Assembly: GCF_009749405.1 (NCBI RefSeq)
Contig: NZ_WBIQ01000007.1
Span: 62,001 to 126,000 of the forward strand
Reading direction: 5' to 3'
DNA from: Agromyces lapidis
Lineage (GTDB): Bacteria; Actinomycetota; Actinomycetes; Actinomycetales; Microbacteriaceae
Length of the DNA stretch: 64,000 nt
Part shown: positions 46,441 through 54,956 of the stretch, one piece after another
How positions within the stretch are numbered: position 1 is the first letter of the stretch
How the letters are laid out: each line of letters opens with the position of its first letter
Position numbers and translations under genes: made by a program
Notes under the pieces: model-generated
Database searches by the model: none
The model's input: only the letters and a program-made list of their open reading frames with translations
What the model was told of the DNA's origin: nothing

Positions 46441-48154
46441 ACCTCGTGGTGCGCAGCGCGGGCCCGGCACCCGGACGGTGCTCCGCACGAGCATCCCGCC
46501 GTTCGCGCGTCTGCTGCCCTCGGTGCTGTTCGGGATCCTGTCGGGGGGCTCCGCCGTCGTGCTCCTCGCCTGCTCGGCGTGGCTCATCGCCCGTGCCGCC
46601 GAGCAGCCGCCCGTGCTCTACCTCTCGCTCGCGATCGTCGGGGTGCGGGCGTTCGCGCTCGGCCGGGCGGTGTTCCGCTACCTCGAGCGGCTGAGCGGCC
46701 ACGATGCCGCGTTCCGGCAACTCGCCGCGATCCGCGGCGGCATCTTCGAGCGGATGCTCCCCGTCGCCCCCGACGGCATCGCGGCGCTTCGGCGCGGCGA
46801 ACTGCTGTCGCGATTCGTCGGCGACGTCGACGAACTGCAGAACGTGCCGCTGCGGGCGGTGCAACCGGTCGTGAGCGCGCTCGTCGTGCTGCTCGGTGCG
46901 GTCGTGGGGGTCGCACTGCTCGCGCCGGGTTCGGCGTTCGCCCTCCTCGGATGCCTCGTGCTCGGCATCGGCGCGACCGTGCTCGTGCAGCGCGCGGTCG
47001 CAGCCCGGGCGGAGTCGCGGCTCGCGCCGCTACGCGGAGAGCTGCAGGCGGCGGTCGTCGATCAGGTGCAGTCGCTCGAGATGCTCGTGGCCTTCGACGC
47101 GGCGGCGGCCGGGCGGGCGCGCATCGACGCGCTCGGCGAGCGACTGGCTCGGCTGACGCGCGCGAGCGCCTCCGCAGCGGGCGCGGCCGCCGCGATCATG
47201 TCGGCGATCGGCGGCATCGCGGTCGCACTGGCGGTCGTCACCGCCGAGCCGCTCCTCGCCTCCGGGCGCATCGACGGCCCGACGTTCGCCGTGCTGTGCC
47301 TGGTGCCGCTCGCGATCGCCGAGGTGGCCGCCGCGATCCCGCCCGCGGCGAGCGCGTGGCGACTCGGCCGGGTGAGCGCCGAGCGCGTCGCGAGCGCCGT
47401 GCCCGGGCAGGCGCCGGCCGAGATCCCCGTGGCGCCCGCGACCCCGGTCGCGGCACCGGCCGCCGAGCCCACGCCGGCGATCTCGCTGCGGGGCGTCACG
47501 GTGAGCTGGCCCGGGGCCGCCGAACCGACCCTCTCCGGACTCGATCTCGAGCTGGCGCCGGGCGAGCGCGTGCTCGTGCGCGGGGAGTCGGGCGCGGGCA
47601 AGTCGACGCTTGCGCACGTGCTCGTGCGGTTCCTCGAGACGAGCGGCTCGTACCGCATCGGGGGAGTCGAGGCATCCGAACTCGACCCCGGCGACGTGCG
47701 CCGCCTCGTGGGCCTCGTCGAACAGCGACCATGGCTCTTCGACGAGGACGTGCGCCAGAACCTCGTCTTCGCGCGCGACACCTCGAGCGACGACGAACTG
47801 CTCGAGGTACTCGACCGGGTCGGGCTGCGCGAGTGGGTGCTCGAACGCGGCGGGCTCGGCGCCCGGGTCGGCGAGCGCGGCTCGCTCGTCTCGGGCGGGC
47901 AGGCGCAACGTCTGGCGCTCGCCCGGGCGATGCTCGCGGGCTTCCCCGTGCTCGTGCTCGACGAGCCGACGGCGAACGTCGATCGGGACCGGGCCGACGC
48001 GCTGCTGCGCGATCTGCTCGGCGCGGCCGAGGGCGAGGGCCGCACGGTCGTGCTCATCTCGCACGTGCCGGTCGACCCGGCGCTCGTCGACCGGGTGGTG
48101 ACCATCGCCGGCGGGCGCGCGCTCGAGTCGGATGCCACGGGCACCCGCGGCTGA
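46433..48154 (+). CDS. cydC: Cysteine/glutathione-type ABC exporter subunit CydC
   Basis: A 573-aa half-transporter pairing with CydD. It has six membrane spans (first LLPSVLFGILSGGSAVVLLACSAWLIA), an Ala/Pro linker, then Walker A RGESGAGKSTLA, Q-loop LVEQRPWLF, signature LVSGGQAQRLALARAM and Walker B VLVLDEPTANVD. The ATG at 46433 lies inside the end of cydD; the frame is open much further upstream, but that part is antisense-like to homology. A long palindrome follows the gene. Confidence 0.93.
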   Translation: MSEPRGAQRGPGTRTVLRTSIPPFARLLPSVLFGILSGGSAVVLLACSAWLIARAAEQPPVLYLSLAIVGVRAFALGRAVFRYLERLSGHDAAFRQLAAIRGGIFERMLPVAPDGIAALRRGELLSRFVGDVDELQNVPLRAVQPVVSALVVLLGAVVGVALLAPGSAFALLGCLVLGIGATVLVQRAVAARAESRLAPLRGELQAAVVDQVQSLEMLVAFDAAAAGRARIDALGERLARLTRASASAAGAAAAIMSAIGGIAVALAVVTAEPLLASGRIDGPTFAVLCLVPLAIAEVAAAIPPAASAWRLGRVSAERVASAVPGQAPAEIPVAPATPVAAPAAEPTPAISLRGVTVSWPGAAEPTLSGLDLELAPGERVLVRGESGAGKSTLAHVLVRFLETSGSYRIGGVEASELDPGDVRRLVGLVEQRPWLFDEDVRQNLVFARDTSSDDELLEVLDRVGLREWVLERGGLGARVGERGSLVSGGQAQRLALARAMLAGFPVLVLDEPTANVDRDRADALLRDLLGAAEGEGRTVVLISHVPVDPALVDRVVTIAGGRALESDATGTRG

Positions 48155-48186
48155 GCTGCTCGTCGTGGCGGGGCTCCGGTCTGCGC

Positions 48187-48227
48187 CACTCCGACACTGA
48201 CCCGCTCAGCGGGTCAGTGTCGGAGTG
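48187..48227. terminator. 41-bp near-perfect palindrome after cydC
   Basis: Arms of 20 bp (CACTCCGACACTGACCCGCT and its exact complement) flank a single C. It lies 33 bp after the cydC stop and before the pabB promoter. It can form a very stable hairpin and probably ends the cyd transcript, although no T tract follows. Its length and symmetry are beyond what a terminator needs. Confidence 0.6.
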
Positions 48228-48309
48228 CGGCGGTCGACGTGCACCGTGCGACGCCTTCGCGGGGCCGGCAGGGTCGGGCAGGCGAGCGATCGGTGCGGGC
48301 ACTGCGCCC

Positions 48310-48315
48310 TAGGCT
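48310..48315 (+). promoter_or_regulatory. -10 hexamer of pabB
   Basis: TAGGCT, 6 nt before the ATG at 48322. Leaderless pattern; the G run between them is too close to act as a ribosome site. Confidence 0.5.
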
Positions 48316-48321
48316 TGGGGG

Positions 48322-49785
48322 ATGCCCCGTCGAATCCGGTCTCGCGTGCTGCCCTTCTGGCGCGATCCCGCCGAGGTGTTCGGGCGTCGATACGCCGATG
48401 CCGAGCACGTCGTCTGGCTCGACGGCGGCGACGATGCGAGCGGCATGAGCGTACTCGGACGGGCGCATCCGACGAGCGAGCTCGTCACCGCGGTCCTCGC
48501 GGTCGGTGAGGGTTCGGGGCCCGGCACGGGCCGGGTCGAGGTGGTGCGTCCCGCCGCGGATGCCCCGACCGCGACGGTGCGCGAGGGCCGGGTGTTCGAG
48601 CACCTCGCCGAGGCGCTCGGGCTTCCCTCGGTCGACCTGGCACCGGGGGAGCCGGCGCCGGGCCCGCTCGGCTGGTTCGGCTGGTTCGGCTACGAACTCG
48701 GGGCGGCCGTCGACGGGGTGGCGGTGTCGCAGGCCGAGACGCCCGACGCGGCGTTCCTGTTCGTCGACCGGGTGCTCGTCTTCGACCATTCGGCGCGCGA
48801 GCTGCGGCTGGTCTGGCTCGATTCGGACGACGCGGCGGCCTGGGCGGATGCGGAGGCGGCGGCGCTCGACGAGATGCCCTCCGTCGTCGGCGAGGCGGCG
48901 GGCCCGAGGCATCCGCACCGCTCGGAATCGACGGCCGCCCACCCGGTCTCGGCGGCCTGGCGCCATGACGCCGCCCGCTACGCCGAGCTGATCGAGGCCT
49001 GCCAGGCGGCGATCGTGCGGGGCGACGCCTATCAGCTCTGCCTCACGAACCGGGTCGACGTCGACGTGCACCCCGACCCCGCCGCGACCTACCTCGCGCT
49101 CCGCGCGACGAGCCCGAGCCACCACGGCGGCTTCGTGCGCTTCGGCGAGGTCGCGCTGCTCAGCGCCTCGCCCGAGCAGTTCCTGCTCGTCGAGCCGTCC
49201 GGTCGCGTGTCGACGAAGCCGATGAAGGGCACCCGGCCGCGCGATGCCGACCCCGCTCGCGACGCGGCCCTCCGCGCCGAGCTCCTCGCGAGCGACAAGG
49301 AGCGCGCCGAGAACCTCATGATCGTCGACCTCATGCGCAACGATCTCGGCCGCATCGCCGAGCTCGGCAGCGTCGGCGTCGAGGGGCTCCTCGAGGTCGA
49401 GGAGTACGCGCACGTGCACCAGCTCGTCTCTACGGTGCACGCCCGCATCGCGCCGCCGCTCTCCGTGCTCGACGTCGTGCGCGCCGCCTTCCCGGCCGGC
49501 TCGATGACGGGGGCGCCGAAGCACAGCGCGATGTCGATCCTGCACGGGCTCGAGCAGGGCCCGCGCGGCATCTATTCGGGCGCGTTCGGCTACCTCGGCG
49601 TCGACGGCGGCGCCGATCTCGCCATGGTGATCCGCTCGATCGTGCTCACCCCCTCGGGTGCGAGCATCGGCACCGGCGGCGGCATCACCGCGCTCTCGGT
49701 GCCGTCGGAGGAGATCGAGGAGACCCGCGTGAAGGCCCGCGCCCTCCTCGCGGTGCTCGGCGCGGCATCCACCCCCGCCGAGTGA
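48322..49785 (+). CDS. pabB: Aminodeoxychorismate synthase component I
   Basis: A 487-aa chorismate-utilising enzyme that makes 4-amino-4-deoxychorismate for folate. The C-terminal catalytic domain has [69 protein letters not shown] and [16 protein letters not shown]302 in PMKGT is the lysine that distinguishes PabB from anthranilate synthase (alanine there). The N-terminal half ([14 protein letters not shown]) is the PabB/TrpE N-domain. No glutamine amidotransferase partner lies nearby. Confidence 0.88.
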   Translation: MPRRIRSRVLPFWRDPAEVFGRRYADAEHVVWLDGGDDASGMSVLGRAHPTSELVTAVLAVGEGSGPGTGRVEVVRPAADAPTATVREGRVFEHLAEALGLPSVDLAPGEPAPGPLGWFGWFGYELGAAVDGVAVSQAETPDAAFLFVDRVLVFDHSARELRLVWLDSDDAAAWADAEAAALDEMPSVVGEAAGPRHPHRSESTAAHPVSAAWRHDAARYAELIEACQAAIVRGDAYQLCLTNRVDVDVHPDPAATYLALRATSPSHHGGFVRFGEVALLSASPEQFLLVEPSGRVSTKPMKGTRPRDADPARDAALRAELLASDKERAENLMIVDLMRNDLGRIAELGSVGVEGLLEVEEYAHVHQLVSTVHARIAPPLSVLDVVRAAFPAGSMTGAPKHSAMSILHGLEQGPRGIYSGAFGYLGVDGGADLAMVIRSIVLTPSGASIGTGGGITALSVPSEEIEETRVKARALLAVLGAASTPAE

Positions 49786-49786
49786 C

Positions 49787-49792
49787 TAGGCT
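49787..49792 (+). promoter_or_regulatory. Candidate -10 of leuS
   Basis: TAGGCT directly after the pabB stop. It lies 10 nt before an in-frame GTG (49803), which is an alternative leuS start. Confidence 0.4.
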
Positions 49793-49874
49793 GGATACCC
49801 GAGTGCGCCGTGCTCCGGCGCGCCCTGCAGACCCCGCGGCGAAGCCCGCCGAGCGACACACGATTGAGAGTCAC

Positions 49875-52448
49875 GTGGCACACGATCACGACCCTGCACA
49901 CGCCGAACCCGGCGCGTACGACTTCGCCGCGATCCAGGCGAAGTGGCTTCCCGTGTGGGACGAGCTCCAGCCGTTCCGCGCCGGGGCGTCGGGCGACACG
50001 CGGCCCCGCAAGTACGTCCTCGACATGTTCCCCTACCCCTCGGGCGACCTGCACATGGGTCACGCCGAGGCGTTCGGCTTCGGCGACATCGCCGCGCGCT
50101 ACTGGCGCCACCAGGGCTTCGACGTGCTGCACCCGATCGGCTGGGACTCGTTCGGCCTGCCCGCCGAGAACGCCGCGATCAAGCGCGGCGCAGACCCGCG
50201 CGAGTGGACCTACGCGAACATCGCGCAGCAGAAGGCGTCGTTCCGCCAGTACGCGCCGAGCTTCGACTGGTCGCGCGAGCTGCATACGAGCGACCCCGAG
50301 TACTACAAGTGGAACCAGTGGCTGTTCCTGAAGCTCTACGAGAAGGGCATCGCCTACCGCAAGGCGGGTCAGGTCAACTGGTGCCCCAACGACCAGACCG
50401 TGCTCGCGAACGAGCAGGTCGTCGACGGCCACTGCGAGCGCTGCGGCGCCGTCGTCACGAAGAAGGCGCTGACGCAGTGGTACTTCCGCGTCACCGACTA
50501 CGCCGACCGCCTGCTCGACGACCTCAACCAGCTCGAGGGCACCTGGCCGTCGAAGGTCGTCTCGATGCAGCGCAACTGGATCGGCCGTTCGGCGGGTGCC
50601 GACGTCGAGTTCGAGATCGAGGGCCGTGAGGGCCGGGTGCCGGTGTTCACGACGCGCCCCGACACGCTCTACGGGGCGACCTTCATGGTCGTCGCGGTCG
50701 ACTCCGACCTCGCAGCCGAGCTCGCGGGCGGCGCCTCCGCCGAGGTCAAGCAGCGCTTCGACGACTATCTCGACTCGGTGCGCGCCGAGACCGACATCGA
50801 GCGTCTCGCCACCGACCGCCCGAAGACGGGCGTGTTCCTCGAGCGGTACGCGGTCAACCCGCTGAACGGCGAGCGGCTGCCGATCTGGGCGAGCGACTAC
50901 GTGCTGGCCGACTACGGCCACGGCGCGATCATGGCCGTGCCGGCGCACGACCAGCGCGACCTCGACTTCGCCCGCACCTTCGAGCTGCCGGTGCGCGTCG
51001 TCGTCGACACGAACGCGCCCGTCACGGGCGTCATCCCGGTCATCCCGCTCGACGAGAACGGCGTGCCGTACCTTCCCGAAGACCTGCCGGCGCTCGACCC
51101 GGCCGGCACCGGTGTCGCGCTGACCGGCGAGGGCCGTCTCATCAACTCGGGCCCGCTCGACGGCCTCTCGAAGTCGAACGCGATCCGTCGTGCGATCGAG
51201 ATCCTCGACGAGCGCGGCACCGGGCACGCGGCGAAGAACTACCGCCTGCGCGATTGGCTGATCTCGCGGCAGCGCTTCTGGGGCACGCCGATCCCGATCA
51301 TCCACTGCGCCGACTGCGGCGAGGTGCCGGTGCCCGAGAGCGAGCTGCCGGTGCGCCTGCCCGACGCGGCCGGCCTCGACCTGAAGCCGAAGGGCTCGAG
51401 CCCGCTCGGCGCGGCCGACGACTGGGTGAACGTGGCCTGCCCGAACTGCGGCGGCGCGGCCAAGCGCGACTCCGACACGATGGACACCTTCGTCGACAGC
51501 TCCTGGTACTACCTGCGTTATCTGAACGCGAACGACGACACGCGGGCCTTCGACCCGGCCGAGGCCGAGAAGTGGGCGCCCGTCGACCAGTACGTCGGCG
51601 GCGTCGAGCACGCGATCCTGCACCTGCTCTACTCGCGGTTCATCACGAAGGTGCTGTTCGACCTCGGCTACCTCGGCTTCACCGAGCCGTTCACCTCGCT
51701 GCTCAACCAGGGCATGGTGCTCATGGACGGCTCGAAGATGTCGAAGTCGAAGGGCAACCTCGTCGAGTTCGCGTCCGAGCTCGCCGCGCACGGCACCGAC
51801 GCGCTTCGCGTGACCCTCGCCTTCGCCGGCCCGCCGGAAGACGACATCGACTGGGCCGACCTGTCGCCCGTCGGCTCCGCCAAGTTCCTCGCGCGCGCCT
51901 GGCGCATCGCCGGCGAGGTGACCTCGTCGCCCGACGTCGACTGGTCGACCGGTGACCGGGCGCTCCGCCGGGCCACCCACCGACTGCTCGCGGATGCCCC
52001 GGGGCTGGCCGAGGCGTACAAGTTCAACGTCATCGTGGCGCGCCTCATGGAGCTCGTGAACGCGACCCGCAAGGCGATCGATTCGGGGCCGGGGGCATCC
52101 GATGCCGCCGTGCGCGAGGCTGCCGAGGTCACCGCGATGATCCTCGACGTGTTCGCGCCGTACACCGCCGAAGACATGTGGCAGCGACTCGGCTACGAGC
52201 CGACGATCGCACTCGTGCCGTGGCGCAAGGCCGACCCCGCACTCCTCATCGAGGAGCAGGTCACGGCCGTCGTGCAGGTCGACGGCAAGGTGCGCGACCG
52301 CCTCGAGGTCTCGCCGAAGATCTCGGCCGACGAGCTCGAACAGCTCGCCCGCGCCTCCGAGGCGGTGGTCCGCTCGGTCGGCGATCGCGAGATCGTGAAC
52401 GTGATCGTGCGGGCACCGCGGCTCGTGAACATCGCGACGCGCGGCTGA
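49875..52448 (+). CDS. leuS: Leucyl-tRNA synthetase
   Basis: An 857-aa class I synthetase that charges tRNA-Leu. HIGH motif as HMGH (H60, in [16 protein letters not shown]), CP1 editing domain (about residues 220-410), and [11 protein letters not shown] with K621. The C-terminal anticodon region ends [26 protein letters not shown]. The start is uncertain: GTG at 49875 (GAGAG upstream, [10 protein letters not shown]) is used; GTG at 49803 is in frame and lies 10 nt after TAGGCT, which would give 24 more residues. A hairpin terminator follows. Confidence 0.94.
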   Translation: MAHDHDPAHAEPGAYDFAAIQAKWLPVWDELQPFRAGASGDTRPRKYVLDMFPYPSGDLHMGHAEAFGFGDIAARYWRHQGFDVLHPIGWDSFGLPAENAAIKRGADPREWTYANIAQQKASFRQYAPSFDWSRELHTSDPEYYKWNQWLFLKLYEKGIAYRKAGQVNWCPNDQTVLANEQVVDGHCERCGAVVTKKALTQWYFRVTDYADRLLDDLNQLEGTWPSKVVSMQRNWIGRSAGADVEFEIEGREGRVPVFTTRPDTLYGATFMVVAVDSDLAAELAGGASAEVKQRFDDYLDSVRAETDIERLATDRPKTGVFLERYAVNPLNGERLPIWASDYVLADYGHGAIMAVPAHDQRDLDFARTFELPVRVVVDTNAPVTGVIPVIPLDENGVPYLPEDLPALDPAGTGVALTGEGRLINSGPLDGLSKSNAIRRAIEILDERGTGHAAKNYRLRDWLISRQRFWGTPIPIIHCADCGEVPVPESELPVRLPDAAGLDLKPKGSSPLGAADDWVNVACPNCGGAAKRDSDTMDTFVDSSWYYLRYLNANDDTRAFDPAEAEKWAPVDQYVGGVEHAILHLLYSRFITKVLFDLGYLGFTEPFTSLLNQGMVLMDGSKMSKSKGNLVEFASELAAHGTDALRVTLAFAGPPEDDIDWADLSPVGSAKFLARAWRIAGEVTSSPDVDWSTGDRALRRATHRLLADAPGLAEAYKFNVIVARLMELVNATRKAIDSGPGASDAAVREAAEVTAMILDVFAPYTAEDMWQRLGYEPTIALVPWRKADPALLIEEQVTAVVQVDGKVRDRLEVSPKISADELEQLARASEAVVRSVGDREIVNVIVRAPRLVNIATRG

Positions 52449-52468
52449 CGGCGGCGCGTTCGACGACC

Positions 52469-52501
52469 GAGCGGCGGCCGACCCCGGGTCGGCCGCCGCT
52501 C
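52469..52501 (+). terminator. Hairpin terminator after leuS
   Basis: 15-bp perfect arms (GAGCGGCGGCCGACC and complement) with a CCG loop, 20 bp after the leuS stop, without a T tract. Confidence 0.7.
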
Positions 52502-52536
52502 CGCTGTGCACACAGATGCTGCAAAGGCTGTCGCAA

Positions 52537-52542
52537 TAGCGT
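52537..52542 (+). promoter_or_regulatory. -10 hexamer of the glycosyltransferase gene
   Basis: TAGCGT, 6 nt before the ATG at 52549. Leaderless pattern. Confidence 0.45.
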
Positions 52543-52548
52543 CGAAGC

Positions 52549-54153
52549 ATGTTCGATCGTGATGGGGGCGCGACCGTTCGAGTCAGGATGCCCCGTGGCC
52601 GCCACTTCGCAGTGACCTGGTCGATTCCCGACGACTACGGCGGGATGACCGCAGCGCTGCTCGCGCGTTCCTCCTCGTTCGCACGGCTCGCCGGGGTGGG
52701 TGTACAGGTCCTGACCTTCGACGTCTGCCCCGACACCCCTGCGCTCGAGGCTCGGCTCCGCGAGCGCGGCGTCCTCGCCGATGGGGTCGCGATCGTCAAC
52801 CTCTACGAGTGGCTGCGCGCGAATCCGCTGCCCGGCGGCCGCCTGCGCCTCGACCGTGACGCGTTCACGCCGATCGGCGAAGACGAGGCCCACGAGACGC
52901 TGCACCGCGACGACGGACGGGTGATCGCCCGCGTGCGTCGTGACGGCGGTCGCCTGCTGCAGATCGATCACCTCCGCGAGGACGGCAGCCTCGTGCTCAG
53001 CGACAGGAGGGACACCCGGTGCCGGGGGGAGCTCGGCGGGCGCTCGCTGGTGCTCTGCGACGCCGTGGGAAGGCCGGTCCGCTCCTGGCGGCGCGCGTGG
53101 CCGATCTACACGGCCTGGCTCGACGCGCTCACGGCGTCGAGCCCGAGCTACCTGATCGTCGACAGCAAGACGATCGCCCCGTTCATGCTGGGCTACCGAA
53201 GATCGCACGTCATCACGGCGCACGTGGTGCACGCCTCCCACCGCGCGGGCCCGGGTTCCGAGCACCCGGTGCGCGCCTCGCGGCGCGAGGTGTTCGAGCA
53301 CCTCGAGGACTTCGACCTCGTCGCGCTGCTGTCGCGGCGTCAGGCGGCCGAGGTCGCCGAGATCAGCGGTCCGCACGAGCATCTCGCCGTCATCCCGAAT
53401 GCACGGCCGCCGCGCGAGGTGCTCTCGCCGCCGCGCCGGCCCGGGCGCGATTCGGCACGTCGACCGGTGGGCGCGGGCATCGTCCTCGCCTCGCTCACCT
53501 CGCGGAAGCGGGTGTCGGACGCGATCCGGGCGGTGACGGCCGCTCAGGGCGACTCCGCAGCTCCGCTCACGCTCGATGTCTACGGCGACGGTGAGGAGCG
53601 CGAGACGCTCGAACGCCTGTCCGCCGGCACGCCGGGCGTTGAGCTGCACGGCTTCACCCCCGATGCGCGCCGGCATCTCGCGGCGAGGTCGTTCCTGCTG
53701 CTGACCTCGCGCTCGGAGGGGTTCCCGCTCGTGCTCGTCGAGTCGATGGCGGCCGGCTGCATCCCGATCGCCTACGACATCCGCTACGGCCCGGCCGATC
53801 TCATCCGCGACGGCAGGAACGGGCTGCTCGTGCCGAGCGGCGACATCGAGGCGCTCGCGGCCGCGATCGGCTCGCTGCAGCGCATGTCGCCGCGGAAGGT
53901 CGCGGCCATGAGACGGGCGGCCCGGCGCAGTGCGCGCGCGTTCGACGAACGTCGCGTCGTCGCGGCCTGGGCGCGCGAACTCTCCCGGGCCCGCGCGCGG
54001 CGCGAGCTTCGCCGGTCGCGGCGGATTCCGAGGCTCAGAGCGATGCTGCAGCAGGTGCCGTTCGGAGCCCCCGTGCGACGGATCGGCGTGCGAGCGCGGG
54101 CGGTCGTCGAACGTTTCGCGCGGTCGGCGCCGAATTCTCGACGATCGCGCTGA
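52549..54153 (+). CDS. GT4-type glycosyltransferase, TagE-like
   Basis: A 534-aa cytoplasmic glycosyltransferase of GT-B fold. The N-terminal half (HFAVTWSIPDDYGGMTAALLARSSSFARLAGVGVQVLTFD...AIVNLYEWL) resembles the poly(glycerol-phosphate) alpha-glucosyltransferases of teichoic acid synthesis. The C-terminal half has the GT4 donor site: LDVYGDGEERETLERL, VELHGFTPDARRHLAARSFLLLTSRSEGFPLVLVESMAAGCIPIAYDIRYGPADLIRDGRNGLLV (EX7E-like). The basic C-terminal tail is rich in Arg. Substrate is not determined; sugar transfer to a wall polymer is plausible. It stands alone between leuS and comEA. Confidence 0.78.
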   Translation: MFDRDGGATVRVRMPRGRHFAVTWSIPDDYGGMTAALLARSSSFARLAGVGVQVLTFDVCPDTPALEARLRERGVLADGVAIVNLYEWLRANPLPGGRLRLDRDAFTPIGEDEAHETLHRDDGRVIARVRRDGGRLLQIDHLREDGSLVLSDRRDTRCRGELGGRSLVLCDAVGRPVRSWRRAWPIYTAWLDALTASSPSYLIVDSKTIAPFMLGYRRSHVITAHVVHASHRAGPGSEHPVRASRREVFEHLEDFDLVALLSRRQAAEVAEISGPHEHLAVIPNARPPREVLSPPRRPGRDSARRPVGAGIVLASLTSRKRVSDAIRAVTAAQGDSAAPLTLDVYGDGEERETLERLSAGTPGVELHGFTPDARRHLAARSFLLLTSRSEGFPLVLVESMAAGCIPIAYDIRYGPADLIRDGRNGLLVPSGDIEALAAAIGSLQRMSPRKVAAMRRAARRSARAFDERRVVAAWARELSRARARRELRRSRRIPRLRAMLQQVPFGAPVRRIGVRARAVVERFARSAPNSRRSR

Positions 54154-54284
54154 CGGCGCCCACCGGGCGTCGCGGGCTGCCGCGCGCGGGCGACCTCTCC
54201 TCGACAATCGACGCGCGCCGCGGATGTTCCGGCGCTTCTCGTCTCGGCGCCTTCCGCCGCCTCGGGCGCTCGTAGATTGCGGGC
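54154..54284 (+). promoter_or_regulatory. comEA upstream region
   Basis: 131 bp without a gene. TAGATT (54273-54278) lies 6 nt before the comEA ATG and fits the leaderless pattern. Nothing else was recognised. Confidence 0.4.
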
Positions 54285-54956
54285 ATGCCGCGCTCCGAAC
54301 CATCCGATCCGCTCGCTGCGCTCGATCCTTCGGCGCGGCGGGCGTCGGCGCGCGTGCGACTCGGCGTGGGGGCGGCCGTCGCGCTGTTCATCGCGGCGGT
54401 CGCCGTCGCGGCGATGCTGTCGTTCGCGAGCTCGGGCGCGGGAGCGCAGCCCAGCGTGTCGTTCTCCGGCTCCGCCGGCGACGGGGGAGCCGACGGCTCG
54501 GGCGCCGTGGTCGAGACGGGCGCCTCACCGTCCGTGGTGCTCGTGCACGTGCTCGGCGCGGTCGCCGAACCCGGGCTCGTCGAGCTCGGCGAGGGTGCGA
54601 GGGTGGTCGACGCGATCGCCGCCGCCGGAGGCTTGACGGTCGAGGCCGACCCGGCCGGGGTGAACCTCGCCCGCACGGTCGCCGACGGCGAGCAGCTCGT
54701 CGTGCCGGTCGTCGGCGCGGCCCCGCCGCCGGCCGCGGGCGCAGGCGCGGGCGCCCCAGCCGACGGCAAGGTGCATCTCAACACGGCCGATGTCGGAGAA
54801 CTCGACACCCTGCCGCGCATCGGCCCGGCGCTCGCGCAGCGCATCATCGACTGGCGTGAGGCCAACGGGCCGTTCACGAGCACCGAGCAGTTGCTCGACG
54901 TGGCGGGCATCGGCGACGCCGTCTACTCGGGGCTCGCCGAGCTGGTGGCCCCCTGA
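54285..54956 (+). CDS. comEA: ComEA-family DNA-binding protein
   Basis: A 223-aa membrane-anchored DNA receptor for uptake. One membrane span (about residues 27-47, LGVGAAVALFIAAVAVAAMLS), an SLBB domain (about 83-143, VVLVHVLGAVAEPGLVELGEGARVVDAIAAAGGLTVEAD), a Gly/Ala/Pro linker and two helix-hairpin-helix motifs at the C-terminus (VHLNTADVGELDTLPRIGPALAQRIIDWREANGPF, LLDVAGIGDAVYSGL). The comEC start follows the stop directly. Confidence 0.92.
   Translation: MPRSEPSDPLAALDPSARRASARVRLGVGAAVALFIAAVAVAAMLSFASSGAGAQPSVSFSGSAGDGGADGSGAVVETGASPSVVLVHVLGAVAEPGLVELGEGARVVDAIAAAGGLTVEADPAGVNLARTVADGEQLVVPVVGAAPPPAAGAGAGAPADGKVHLNTADVGELDTLPRIGPALAQRIIDWREANGPFTSTEQLLDVAGIGDAVYSGLAELVAP

Noticed and set aside
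49793-49874. T-box or leader-peptide attenuator before leuS
   Set aside because: No T-box consensus, Leu-rich leader or terminator/antiterminator pair is visible in the short leader.
49590-52550. 986-codon antisense frame over leuS
   Set aside because: A shadow of leuS, with a charged repetitive product and no domain.
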